A stretch of 64,000 bases of DNA. Source: Sweltsa coloradensis. Lineage: Eukaryota > Arthropoda > Insecta > Plecoptera > Chloroperlidae. Made by a program: the position numbers and the translations under genes. Positions 23,201-33,800 of the stretch are shown piece after piece (the stretch's first letter is position 1; each line of letters opens with the position of its first letter). The notes under the pieces are model-generated. The model searched no databases, had not been told where the DNA came from, and saw only the letters and a list, made by a program, of their open reading frames with translations. Where the stretch lies: assembly GCA_024449915.1 (NCBI GenBank), contig JAMZAV010000797.1:124001-188000 (forward strand), written 5' to 3'.

Positions 23201-24720
23201 TGTGAGTGTAAAATGTCTGTGTATGTTTTTCACCTTGTATAGACACTTCACAAAATAAGCACACAATATTGACAAATTATAGAAAATGGACGATTATCTT
23301 ACCTCTTATACATTTTTCAAAACAAAAATCATAATTCTTGACAGGAAAATGCCAAAAATGATGACAAACATGCATATGTGTCTATTGACCTCACAAATTT
23401 GTGCCTACCGGTACGAACAATAACCAAAATGGCGGGATTTGGAGAATTTTGTTTGTTCCAACACAATTTTAATGTTACCCGCGTGTTTGGGGTACCAAAC
23501 ATACCATAATTACATTCTTTGAGTATCAACGTTGTATTTGGGGGAAATTTCCAATATGGCACCCATGGAACCCAAATGGTTCAACTTTTATTTGAAATGT
23601 TTTTTATTCATTTTGCCGTCCCAAAAATATGTAAAAATGACATTTGAATCGTAAAAGTACACCATCAAAGTATTTTTAAAAAAATCCTCACCTTTTTGAA
23701 TTTACCCCCCACACGCCCCCCACATCACCTGCAAACAATCAACTGCGAAAAAATGCTTTAATTTACAAATAAAACACGTGTGCAAAACGGCTTTCTTGTA
23801 TCACAAATAGCGTATATTATACGGTACTAAGTACTAACCAATCACATTCGCACAGATAGGCACCCAAAGATCCAAACTTTGCTCTAGTGTAACTACAGCA
23901 GGTGAGTAGACAGCCAGAAAATGGCTTAGGACCACACTACACTCAAGACAATGTGTCACAGAATCGCGTGATGGAATTTGTGGTGATTTTATTTCTTGAC
24001 CCAACGCTACCATTTAAGTTACTAACATTACAACCGCACAGAGCCACTTCTACATTAGGACATAGGAAGATTGCGCGCAGCAGTGGGCGACGCTGTGTAC
24101 TCATCTGAATGGCTCGGGGCCTCGACAATGTTCAGCAGGAGACAGTGCTGCTATCTATTGGGGAACAAAATAAGACGACATGCGCTCTGGTGGTTTAGGC
24201 TGGAACTATTTCCGAGAGGATTTTGAAACGACACGACTGCCATCAATGTTTAACTTTATTGCCCAATTGGCAAGGTGTTGTATTATTGTCTCAGACTCAG
24301 AGTGCAGCAGTGGTCCAGGCTGCGTACGTATCTGATTGGCTAGGAGCCTGGACGAGCTTCAGCAGGAGACAGTGCTGTGCTGATATCTATTGACTAGGTG
24401 TTGTATTACTGTCTCAGAGTGAAGCAGTGGGCGAGGCTGTGTACGCATCTGATTGGCTAGGAGCCTCGACGAGCTTCAAGCGCTCAATGTTGATTGTGAT
24501 GACCCGGGCTAACCGACCATGCGAGTTCAAGGGGCCAGGTTTTGATCCCCTTTCACTAAAATACTTCAGTGAGGTAAGATCATCATCAGTAAATGAAATT
24601 ACCTACTCAGTCTATTAATTATTTAGTTTTGAAAATCATGTGATTCTTTATTTGTTTTAGGTTGCTCACCTCGCTTACAAAACGTCGACCAAGTTAATGA
24701 AGTTCTCCAAGAGTGGATAA
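20251..24720 (+). CDS. Odorant receptor (7tm_6 family), six exons
   Basis: Ligand-gated cation channel subunit of olfactory neurons that acts with the coreceptor Orco. Exons: 20251-20752, 21076-21595, 21770-21869, 22455-22559, 24418-24573, 24661-24720, all with GT/AG borders. Exon 1 begins after a good acceptor (ctctcccacag), so a short upstream start exon may exist; otherwise the frame reaches a Met at 20169. TM1 (WVILAFLLIHSMVV), TM2 and TM3 are in exon 1. Exon 1 joins in phase with exon 2 to give GWYPYDVLSSPAYEI, the loop-2/TM4 signature of the family. TM5 is in exon 3 (IREVLRYVFAAVIAGN), TM6 in exon 4. Exons 5-6 give the conserved C-terminus (VYASDWLGAS, KRSMLIVMTRANRP, PLSLKYFSE). Odd points: exon 2 has a long hydrophilic insert (about 55 residues more than usual) and its junction with exon 3 is one base out of phase. 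The model encodes about 480 residues, rather long for the family. Confidence 0.85.
22190..22378 (-). mobile_element. Reverse transcriptase scrap in an odorant receptor intron
   Basis: The minus strand around 22360-22290 reads GVPQGSLLGPILYCNYISHV, the RT motif of Jockey/R1/CR1-type LINEs. It is followed by decayed sequence with stops. It lies between odorant receptor exons 3 and 4. Confidence 0.7.
22600..24079. other. Odorant receptor intron 4
   Basis: A 1.86-kb intron (22560-24417) with AT-rich sequence and no other recognised gene apart from the exon 5 copies at its 3' end. Confidence 0.5.
24080..24417 (+). pseudogene. Two extra copies of odorant receptor exon 5 start
   Basis: Sequence homologous to the start of exon 5 (AVGEAVYASDWLGAS) is found at 24080-24160 (AVGDAVYSSEWLGAS) and 24307-24393 (a V-rich variant with WLGAW). 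Both then lose similarity after 'ttcagcaggagacagtgctg'. The second and the real exon (24424 on) are about 117 bp apart with the same 'tgttgtatta.tgtctcag' acceptor region, so the segment was tandemly duplicated. The copies lack the rest of the exon and are probably not usable. Confidence 0.7.
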
Positions 24721-26060
24721 GATGAAATTAATTATGTTTAATACATGTGTTAATCGAACACATTTGAATGTCACTGCCTTGAGAGGTGAACAGAGGATGT
24801 TGGACGATCTTATTGTCTGCAGTGTTGAGATAGCTACCCCTCAAGTTTGATCGGACACCTCATTCAGCGCACCTGTCTGACGAGCTTCTGGTGTCGGGAC
24901 ATTTACTCTAATTGACACTTGGATCGCGCACGGCTGGTTGTGTTTAATGTTTGGATGTTGGAAGCTGCGGAAACCGCTCACAGTTTCAGTAGAGCTTTAG
25001 ATAATTATATTACTGAAATCTAGATGTTTTAGATAGCTTTAGAATATTTTTCGACCTACACATTTTGGAAACTTGTCGAGCGACGTTGTATTTAAACTAT
25101 TGGTTTATTCGAACAATATTATTGATAAGTGTTAAGAGGGTACGCTGAGCTTGGCCCAACTCAAATGCTCGCAAACAGGTGTTGATGATTTCTGCTGAAC
25201 GGTTGGTAATATCATTACCAAATTTTGAATGGATGTTAATAAAGTACTTTTATATTGATATCCGTAATTGGTTGCACAAAATAAGCGTTAAAGATCCATT
25301 GCGAGATATAAGTTCAAAACGTGAAAAAATGGGAAATCCAAAACATGGATTACAATTCTGGAAATTACCACCAAACCGTTTATCTTACGATAAAACCAAA
25401 TTAACCTGCGCGTTCACATTGATTTAAACGTTGGGTTCCATTTTGCAAATTTGAGTTAAAAAAATCTGTTCACTTGGAATAAATTCCCGAAGTTGACCAA
25501 AATTGAGTAAATTTTGGTGAATTCACTAAATTTTAATTCAAAATCAATGAATTAATTTAGGAATACGCGTAATGGATAACATAGATTTATTCTTTATAAA
25601 CGTTAGTGTGAAATTTGATTATAGTGTTATAAACCGTTTACCCAAAAAATCCAGAAAGCTGAGCGCTTAAACTCGCCTCCGTTCTAGCCTCAACATACCC
25701 TCTTAAGTAGTGTTGAACTTGAATAATATTACTCATTTCCATTATATTACATTATTATAAACATTACTTTTTATAATGAAATAATTGATAATTTCAATTA
25801 CGTCTGTGGACTCTCCACTCTTGACGTACTATTATTGTGCTAATAACATTTTCATTGTAATTGAAAATTACAAAATGCACTTGTTACTCTGAATTTTCAT
25901 TTGTTGACAATTATCTTCACTTTTAAAGAAACACTTATACGACTTACACTTATATTACAAAAGCATAAAGTATTTGTGTACTTGAACGATCCCCCTCGAT
26001 ACAGGTGCAGCGTATTGTGTCCTCTGATAGAGACCTTACAAGGTGGGTGAATTATGTTGC
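24721..26060. other. Downstream flank of the odorant receptor
   Basis: No gene seen. An AATAAA at 25238-25243 is a possible polyadenylation signal of the upstream gene. An ORF at 25179-25427 is not supported by any motif. Confidence 0.4.
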
Positions 26061-26470
26061 CCTAGAAACTAGGAAAACGCTGAAGTCCCGCCGCGTTGAT
26101 GGATGAGCTTTTTTGTAAGTTTTGAGTTTGCGTAGTACCACTTTTCCTTTGCAAGTGCTTTTTGAATGCATTGTAGGTGAACCAAAAAAAAACTCATATT
26201 TAAACCTTTATTCTATGGATTCTGGCTAACTTTATCGATTTTTTCTTTCCAAAAGCAATACATCATCATAACCTTAATGACCATGTGAAATATGAAAGTT
26301 GTAGCCCCACCCGTTTGGTCAGAATTGGCCCAAATGTCACGAAAATATCGCGCTAAAAATCGAAAAAAATCGTAAAAGTACGATATTCATGAGAAATTTT
26401 TCTTTGATCGTACCCAAAAACGCAGCAAGTCTAAGTTCAGAGATTTCAAAGGTCCCCTTAAATTTTCATG
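26060..26470 (+). repeat. Composite of dispersed repeats (families B and C)
   Basis: Starts with 'actaggaaaacgct.aagtcccgccgcgtt', as at 54.35 and 56.14 kb. Then comes a stretch (26175-26330) matching 63560-63705 (common core gtagccccacccgt.tggtcagaat), then the family B core 'atcgtaaaagtacgatattcatgagaa'. Confidence 0.65.
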
Positions 26471-26560
26471 AAGATGCATTTCATGTTGGTAACTTACTAA
26501 ACAGTGTTTGTCACTAAAAGTATAATTTTTAGGGTTGGGGGTTTTAGGAATATTCAAAAT

Positions 26561-26965
26561 ATATTAAATACTACCTTACGTTTTTCCCAAAGTTAAGAGT
26601 GGTAGAGAACAATAGGGGTAAAATATCGCTTGCCTCCCGGCGGATTATTATTTTTCAGGTTATTATGTACCATCATTACAAAATTTCATGCTGATAACTC
26701 ACTAGGTGCCTCACTGGTGAATGCTGGAAATCAAGGCAAAAATAATATAAACTATTAGGGATGGGGGTTGAAAAAATGTGGTTTAGGAAATGAGAATAGG
26801 CCGATTGGGTTAAAACACATTAAAACATAATTTTAATAACTAATTTGAAACAAAAAACCTTTTTTGGGTTAGAGCTATGAATTATTCTAAATTTAGGGGA
26901 TGATTTAGGGGGTGTTGGGGGTGAGATATCGCTTGCCTCCCGGCGGATTTTTAATTATGATATTT
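26561..26965 (+). repeat. Dispersed copy of the 16.8-kb satellite
   Basis: Carries the same landmarks in the same order (tcccaaagt.aagagtggtag, cgcttgcctcccggcgga, atttcatgctgataactca, gatgggggttg at 26760), one and a half units. Confidence 0.85.
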
Positions 26966-27791
26966 TTATCTACCCCGATGCAAAATTTGGCGCTGGTATC
27001 CGGATTTGCTTTTTCCCCTTTACATCTCTCACTAAGGAGATCTTCATGTGCAGTAATTACATTACCGGTACCATTTTTCGGAGGGTATTCAACTTAGAGA
27101 TTTGATTTTTTTTAAATTCAGCACATTGTAGTTTTTGCTAACAACAATTATATTTTTTTATCTTGTTTTTTATATACATTAATTTTTGAGCCGTTAATAT
27201 ACGATGGTTGTCATAGCAATAGAAAATAATTAAATTTTTGCAAAAAATAAAAAATAAAAAATAATTAATTTTTTTAAAATTTTATTGTGATAAACAATAA
27301 AACATATTCAACCCAAAAAATCAACTTTGACAAAAAGTATCATTCCTGCTTCTCTTTAGTTCCAGTATTTCAATATCCAGTTAAAGTGGCAAGTAAATTT
27401 AACAGCCACGTAACTTATTACAATGGCAACAACCAATCAGAAGCCTTGTAAATATTTACTAAGAGGACTCACTGGCAAATAGATTTACTAAACTTTGAAA
27501 TTCTAGCCCACACACAATTATTATAATGTGCTTGCATTTTATTGATATTAGCTATGAATTAATTTTTTAACATATTACAGAAATACCAATTTTAACTACA
27601 TTGAGTAAACTAACGTACAATACTACTATAATATAAACTTTATAGTAACACTAGTAGTTACTTATTTGTATTTTATTTACGATTGACGTGATGATAAATT
27701 ATGTTTTCACTTACAATGTAAACATTCATAATGTTTTTAAATAAATAGATATTATAATATTATATTATACCAATAAACAGATCCACATATT
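26966..27791. other. AT-rich spacer with 3' end signals of the gustatory receptor gene
   Basis: No gene. On the minus strand an AATAAA at 27677-27672 lies about 115 nt after the stop codon of the gustatory receptor; another is near 27540. Either could set the mRNA end. Confidence 0.45.
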
Positions 27792-27893
27792 CTAATAGTT
27801 GAGCATAGTCGTGTTTTGAGGATCGGAAGATGGTGTAATTGCAGCCTCAAATTGGGTAAGAATTATCAGGTATGTTGTTATTGTTCCAATCAT
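27792..27893 (-). CDS. Gustatory receptor constant exon 4 (TM7, C-terminus)
   Basis: 34 codons including the TAG stop; acceptor tttttcag read just above 27893. Contains TTYLIILTQF, then a polar tail ending NY. No second copy of this exon is seen anywhere in the window, which is the key to the shared-exon model. Confidence 0.88.
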   Translation of the reverse strand: MIGTITTYLIILTQFEAAITPSSDPQNTTMLNY

Positions 27894-30800
27894 CTGAAAA
27901 AATAATATAAAATTATACAGTTTTAAATTGGTGGCCGCATAGCTCAGTTGGTAAGAGCATAGCCCGGTAAGCTAAGGTCCCAGGTTCGATCGCCGGTGTA
28001 GTAACTTTTTTAATTTCTGTCTGAAGTACTAACATATATCTAAACATTTAACCTGATTTGTTAATCAGTTTTTATAACTTAATATTATAAAAAGTTTAAT
28101 AAAAAAAAAAAAAAAGCAGGAATCAAAGTCGAGCATTACGAGCACCAAACATTTAAATAAACATAATCTAATGTGACATAAATATTCAATATGAATGAGC
28201 ATGTTGTAAAATTAAATTTAAATATTTTTAATGAAAGTATAAAAACAAATTAAAATTCTCGTGGAGAAATAATGCCACTCACCGCGTGGAAGAGAGAGAA
28301 ATTTATGGGAAAGAATCCATACGCTGTAAATGCTATTTCTTGATGAAGCAATTGCAAACTGAATGTCTTGAGCTGAAACAAAAGAAAATTAATTCAGTAC
28401 ATGAATAACACAAATATACACAAATACACCCAGCAAACAAATTGATATCAAAAATATATCTTAAAGATATCTTTTGGGGACAAACAGGATATCTTTAAGT
28501 TGTCCATAAAGATAGGAAAAGATATCTTTAAGGCATCTTTAAGATGTTCCTATGTCCCACTTTCAGACATCTTTATGACATCATTATAAGATATCTTTAA
28601 AGGGGTATTTAACCGCTAAACTCAAAAAAATTTTTGAACATGAACACATTATTTAGAGCAAGGTCCCAATCGGCCACCAAAAATCTCCCATAAAAATAAC
28701 ATGTGGACGAACTTTAAGCCCCGTGACCTTGGAGGATTTTGATCCAAAAAAATATTGGCCATTATTGACGTATTCTACAGCCTTTTCTGTAAATTCTCTA
28801 TATTTTGTTTTGTAATTTGGGCAAGTAGTTCGGTCAAAATATGCTGATTACCAAGATGGGGTGTGATTTTGGAATGCATATTTTTGCGTGTTTGAGGGTA
28901 TATTTGGGCAGTGTTTCAAGACAGGATGTTATAAAGGGGCATTTTAGATTGGTACTATTGCTCTAGTATCTATGTGGACCAAAAAAGAAGCAGGTTAAAG
29001 CGGATATAAGAAATTTCCCAATACACCAATTTTTACAAATTTCTGGATCAAAAAAATTACAAAATTCGTGTTAAATCACAATTTTTTAAACGGTCATTTA
29101 AGTGTAGTATTGTGCTATAGATCACGTGGTAAAAAATAATTTTTGGGTTTTTAGCCCCTTTAAGTCATCATTCCATGATATTTTTATGATATCATTTCCC
29201 AAAGTAAGTCATCTTTAAGTTATCAAATATATATAAAAAAGACACATAAAAGATCTTGTAATTATATCATTTAGACATCTTTGATGTGATATCTTTAAGA
29301 CATCATTAAGATATCAAATTGACACGGAAAAGACAACCACCTATCTAAAACAGGTCTTTTAAATGACATCTTATAGACGTCTTTGGGTCGGTATCTTTGA
29401 GACATCTAAAAGATTTCAAATTGATATGGAAAAGACATAATAATTCTGAAAAAAAATGTTTCGAAAAAAGGTCCTTGAAATGTTCTGACAACACTTGTGC
29501 ATAAAGTGTTACCGCAAAGAAGTCTAAAACTAATTGAGAAAATTTAATAATCTTGCGCTCACACACCAAAAAGCAGCTTGCGATAAATCTGAAATTATCT
29601 GAGAAATAATAATAGCAATATATTGCTTACGCACCAAGGTAGCTCCAACAAATCTGAAAAACATTTAGAAATTTATAATAGTAATGTTTCGCTCAGGCAC
29701 CCAAAGCAGGTTGCAACACATCTGAAATTATTAATTGAGGAAGTTTTAAAGCAATGTTGCGCTCACGCGCCAAGTGTAGCTTTAAAAAAAAAACTGAAAC
29801 ACATTGAGAATATTTAGTTGCAATATTGCGCTCATGACTCATGCACCAAGAGAACTTTCAGCAAATCTGGAACAAATACGAATGTGAATTACACGCTAGC
29901 CTGCCACATCCAAAGATCGAAAGTAAATATTATCGTTTTGGACCAAGCCTTTAGGTAACAACAAGAATATCCTTTGCTTATAACGGTACGTCCGTGTAGC
30001 AAGACTACCTGGCAGGCTATGACTCGTTTCACTGGCCTGCCGTCTGCATCGCGGACTCAAGAATTCTTATTGTTAGTCAACCCTCTCCGCCCGCCCGCCC
30101 CTCCGCGCTCCACGTCTATGCCACCAACTCGATCACCAAGGTCAAACCTTTTGTGTTCGCTGTGTTAGCTTCCTTTTTTGCACATCTCAACTGACGGTGT
30201 AAGATTATAACTGTCAATACACACGCAAATAGAAGAGTTGAATTTCCGTAAGTGACGGCGCAACCCAGCATTTAATGATCACTTCTTAGCTTGCATTATT
30301 ATGATTTTGACATTATTTTATTTTTCCATATTCATTTGATATAGCTGCAACTCATAATTAAATAATTATATAATGATTAATTTCGATAAACCATCTGTTC
30401 TATAACAATCCACTGCACCCACACCCCCACCCACGGAAACCCACGGTCCTTCCGACTTATAATTACCAGTATAGTCCGTGGAACAAGCGTAAAAACATTT
30501 CAAATCCGGAAACCAGCACCAAAATTTAGGAGCAGGTAAAAGACGTATTTTAGAATGTTATTTTCACGGGGGACACGCATGGTAGCAAATAAGTCACCTG
30601 TCATGGCGTCCACAAGATGGCCGCCAAAATAATTCTTAAAATTGCTGTAACTCAAGAAGTAATCATCAGATTTGGATAAACTAGGTTTTGTTTTATTCGG
30701 TTTTTAATGCTCTACAAAAATGTCACAGAAATTTTACCGTAAATACAATAGTTTTAATTATATTTATATATTATTACAATGTATTGCTATTATAGCACTT

Positions 30801-33800
30801 TTTGTTGTATATATAATTATTTATACGTAGAATTCGCTAGATTGTCATAAAATTTTCAGACTATACTAAAATAACGCCAATAAATCCAAAATTTTAAGTC
30901 CCGAAACTAAATTTCTTTAACTTTTTGATTAATTAATTAAATTAATCATTAATTAAATCCCAATTAAAAGTTTCTTTACACTTACCAAAGTCCCGTAGTG
31001 TATCACACAAGAACAATATGACCTCAATGAACCAAAAAAATATTAGTTCCCAAAATTAATTCGAATCACTTTCCTATTAATTCAATAAGTCAATTAATTA
31101 AAAATAATGACAATAATCTCAATTAATTTTGTAAAATTAACACAATGTGGTCGACCTTGGAATCATTTAAAGCTTGTTTTAAGGCGAATAAATGTAATGG
31201 AAAAAATTAAATAATTAAATTAATTAATCACCGAATTAATTACATTTTGTTAAATTACCCTACTTTTGACATATGTATTGTTATGTATACCTAAAACTCG
31301 AGCGATCGTCATAAAAATATACTACTTTACTGACATAATGCCAATGAATCCGAATTGCCATGTCCCGAAACAAAATTCCTATAACTTACCGATTAATTAA
31401 GAAATTAAATGAAGAATAACTTACATCTCAATAATTGTTATTGTCACTCAATTAACACATACAAAATGCCAACCGAAGTATCAAAAATAAACAATGCGAG
31501 TATAATTTAAAAAAATTATAGTCCCAAAATTAAGTTCATGCTACTTTTCTGTTAATTGAATTTCCCACAAAATTATTTTCCTGTAAAATAAGCATGCAAA
31601 TGGTTCCCAGTGTGGCTGTGTTAATTTTACACAACACATGGTGATTATATCAATTATTTTTTATTCATTTATTAATTCAATTAACGAGAAAGTAGCATGA
31701 ACTTAATTTTGGGACTATAAATTTTTTAAATTATACTCGCATTGTTTATTTTTGATACTTCGGTTGGCATTTTGTATGCGTTTAATTGAGTGACAATAAC
31801 ATTATTGAGATATAAGTAATTCTTCATTTAATTTTTAATTAATCGGTAAGTTATAGGAATTTTGTTTTGGGACATGACAATTCGGATTCATTGGCATTAT
31901 GTCAGTAAAGTAGTATATTTTTATGACGATCGCTCGAGTTTTAGGTATACATAACAATAACATATGTCAAAAGTGGGGTAATTTAACTAAAATGTAATTA
32001 ATTCGGTGATAAATTAATTTAATTAATTAATTTTTTTCATTATTTTTAATTAATTGAATTAATTGAATTAATAGGAAAGTGATTGGAACTAATTTTTGGA
32101 ACTAATATTTTTTTGGTTCATTGTGGTCATATTGTTCTTGTGTGATACACTACGGGACTTTGGTAAGTGAATAAGAAACTTTTAATTGGGATTTAATTAA
32201 TGCTTAATTTAATTAATTAATTAATCAAAAAGTTACAAGAATTTCGTTTCGGGACTTAAAATTTTGGATTTATTGCGTTATTTTAGTATAGTCTGAAAAT
32301 TTTTATGACAATCTAGAGAATTCTACGTATAAATAATTATATATACACCAAAAAGTGACTATAATTGCAATACATTGTAATATTATATATAAATATAATT
32401 AAAACTATTGTTATTTACGGTAAAATTTCTGTGACATTTTTGTAGAGCATTAAAAACCGAATAAAACAAAACCTAGTTTATCCAAATCTGATGATTACTT
32501 CTTGAGTTACAGCAATTTTAAGAATTATTTTGGCGGCCATCTTGTGGACGCCATGACAGGTGACTTATTTGCTACCATGCGTGTCCCCCGTGAAAATAAC
32601 ATTCTAAAATATGTCTTTTACCTGCTCCTAAATTTTGGTGCTGGTTTCCGGATTTGAAATGTTCCTATAGTTTGAGCAGCTTGTTCCACGGACTAGTAGT
32701 CGTTATTTTTATTAAAGACCTAACATCTATCACATAATTCCTTTGCTCCACCTCAAATACTAAGTTCTCATTTGCATTTAGGTTCCTACAAAATGCATTC
32801 ATAATTTATTCGTCTTTTGGGTTTGTGAAATTACTAGTTTCCTATATTGATCCAGTCCACATAATACAGGTACTATTCTATAATTTTTGCATGTATACCT
32901 ATTGAAATTTTGAAATGAAATCTACGAGGACAAAATATATTTATTACCCATACCTTGCATGTTAATATATATGTTAGCTTGAAAGATATATTTTTGATAC
33001 CTATTATAATGACCATAAAAGACATGTTGACACAAAACATTTAAAAAATATAATATTTTGTTTTTTCAATTCGCACATGCCACTTAAAATAAGACTAAAG
33101 TTGCCTCAAAGATATCTTCAGAAGTAAACAAACTTTGAAATTCACACATGTCATTTTAGAGCAAGATTAAAGAAACATAAACGATATCTTTTAAAGTCAA
33201 AGTACTTAGAAATATTTACATGTCCTTTAATGGTATAATTAAAGATGCATAAAAGATATCTTTAGGAGTCAAAAACTTTAAAATTTACACGTGACGATTT
33301 AGAGTAAGACTAAAGGTGCATAAAAGACATCTTTAGGAGTCAACGTACCTAGAAATTTTGCTATTTCATTTTATGGTATGATTATAGATACCTAAAAGAT
33401 ATCTTGAAAAATCAATGAACTTTGAAATTTTGACATGTCATTTTATGGAATAAATAAAGATGCTTTAAAGATATCTTTAAACGTCAACAGACTTTGCAAT
33501 TCAATCATGTCATTTTAGGGTAAGGGTAAAGATGCCTAAAAGATATCTTACAAAGTTAATGAACTTTGAAATTTTGAAATGTCATTTTATGGAGAAAAAA
33601 AAGATGCTTTAAAGATATCTTTAAAAGTCATCTGAATTTGCAATTCACTCATGTCATTTTAGGGTATGAATAAAGATGCCAAAAATATATCTTTGAGAGG
33701 CGCCTTCTCTAACATTTGTCATCTTGACATTATTAAGTGGTGTTAAAGATGCGGGAAAGATATCTTTAAATGACATGCTAATTTTAGGTGGATGAAAGAT

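Noticed and set aside
23329..23562. 77-codon minus-strand ORF in the odorant receptor intron
   Set aside because: No motif and no splice context; AT-rich intron sequence.
27931..28005. Functional threonine tRNA
   Set aside because: Acceptor stem does not pair, position 33 is C, T arm is imperfect; better as a SINE head or pseudogene.
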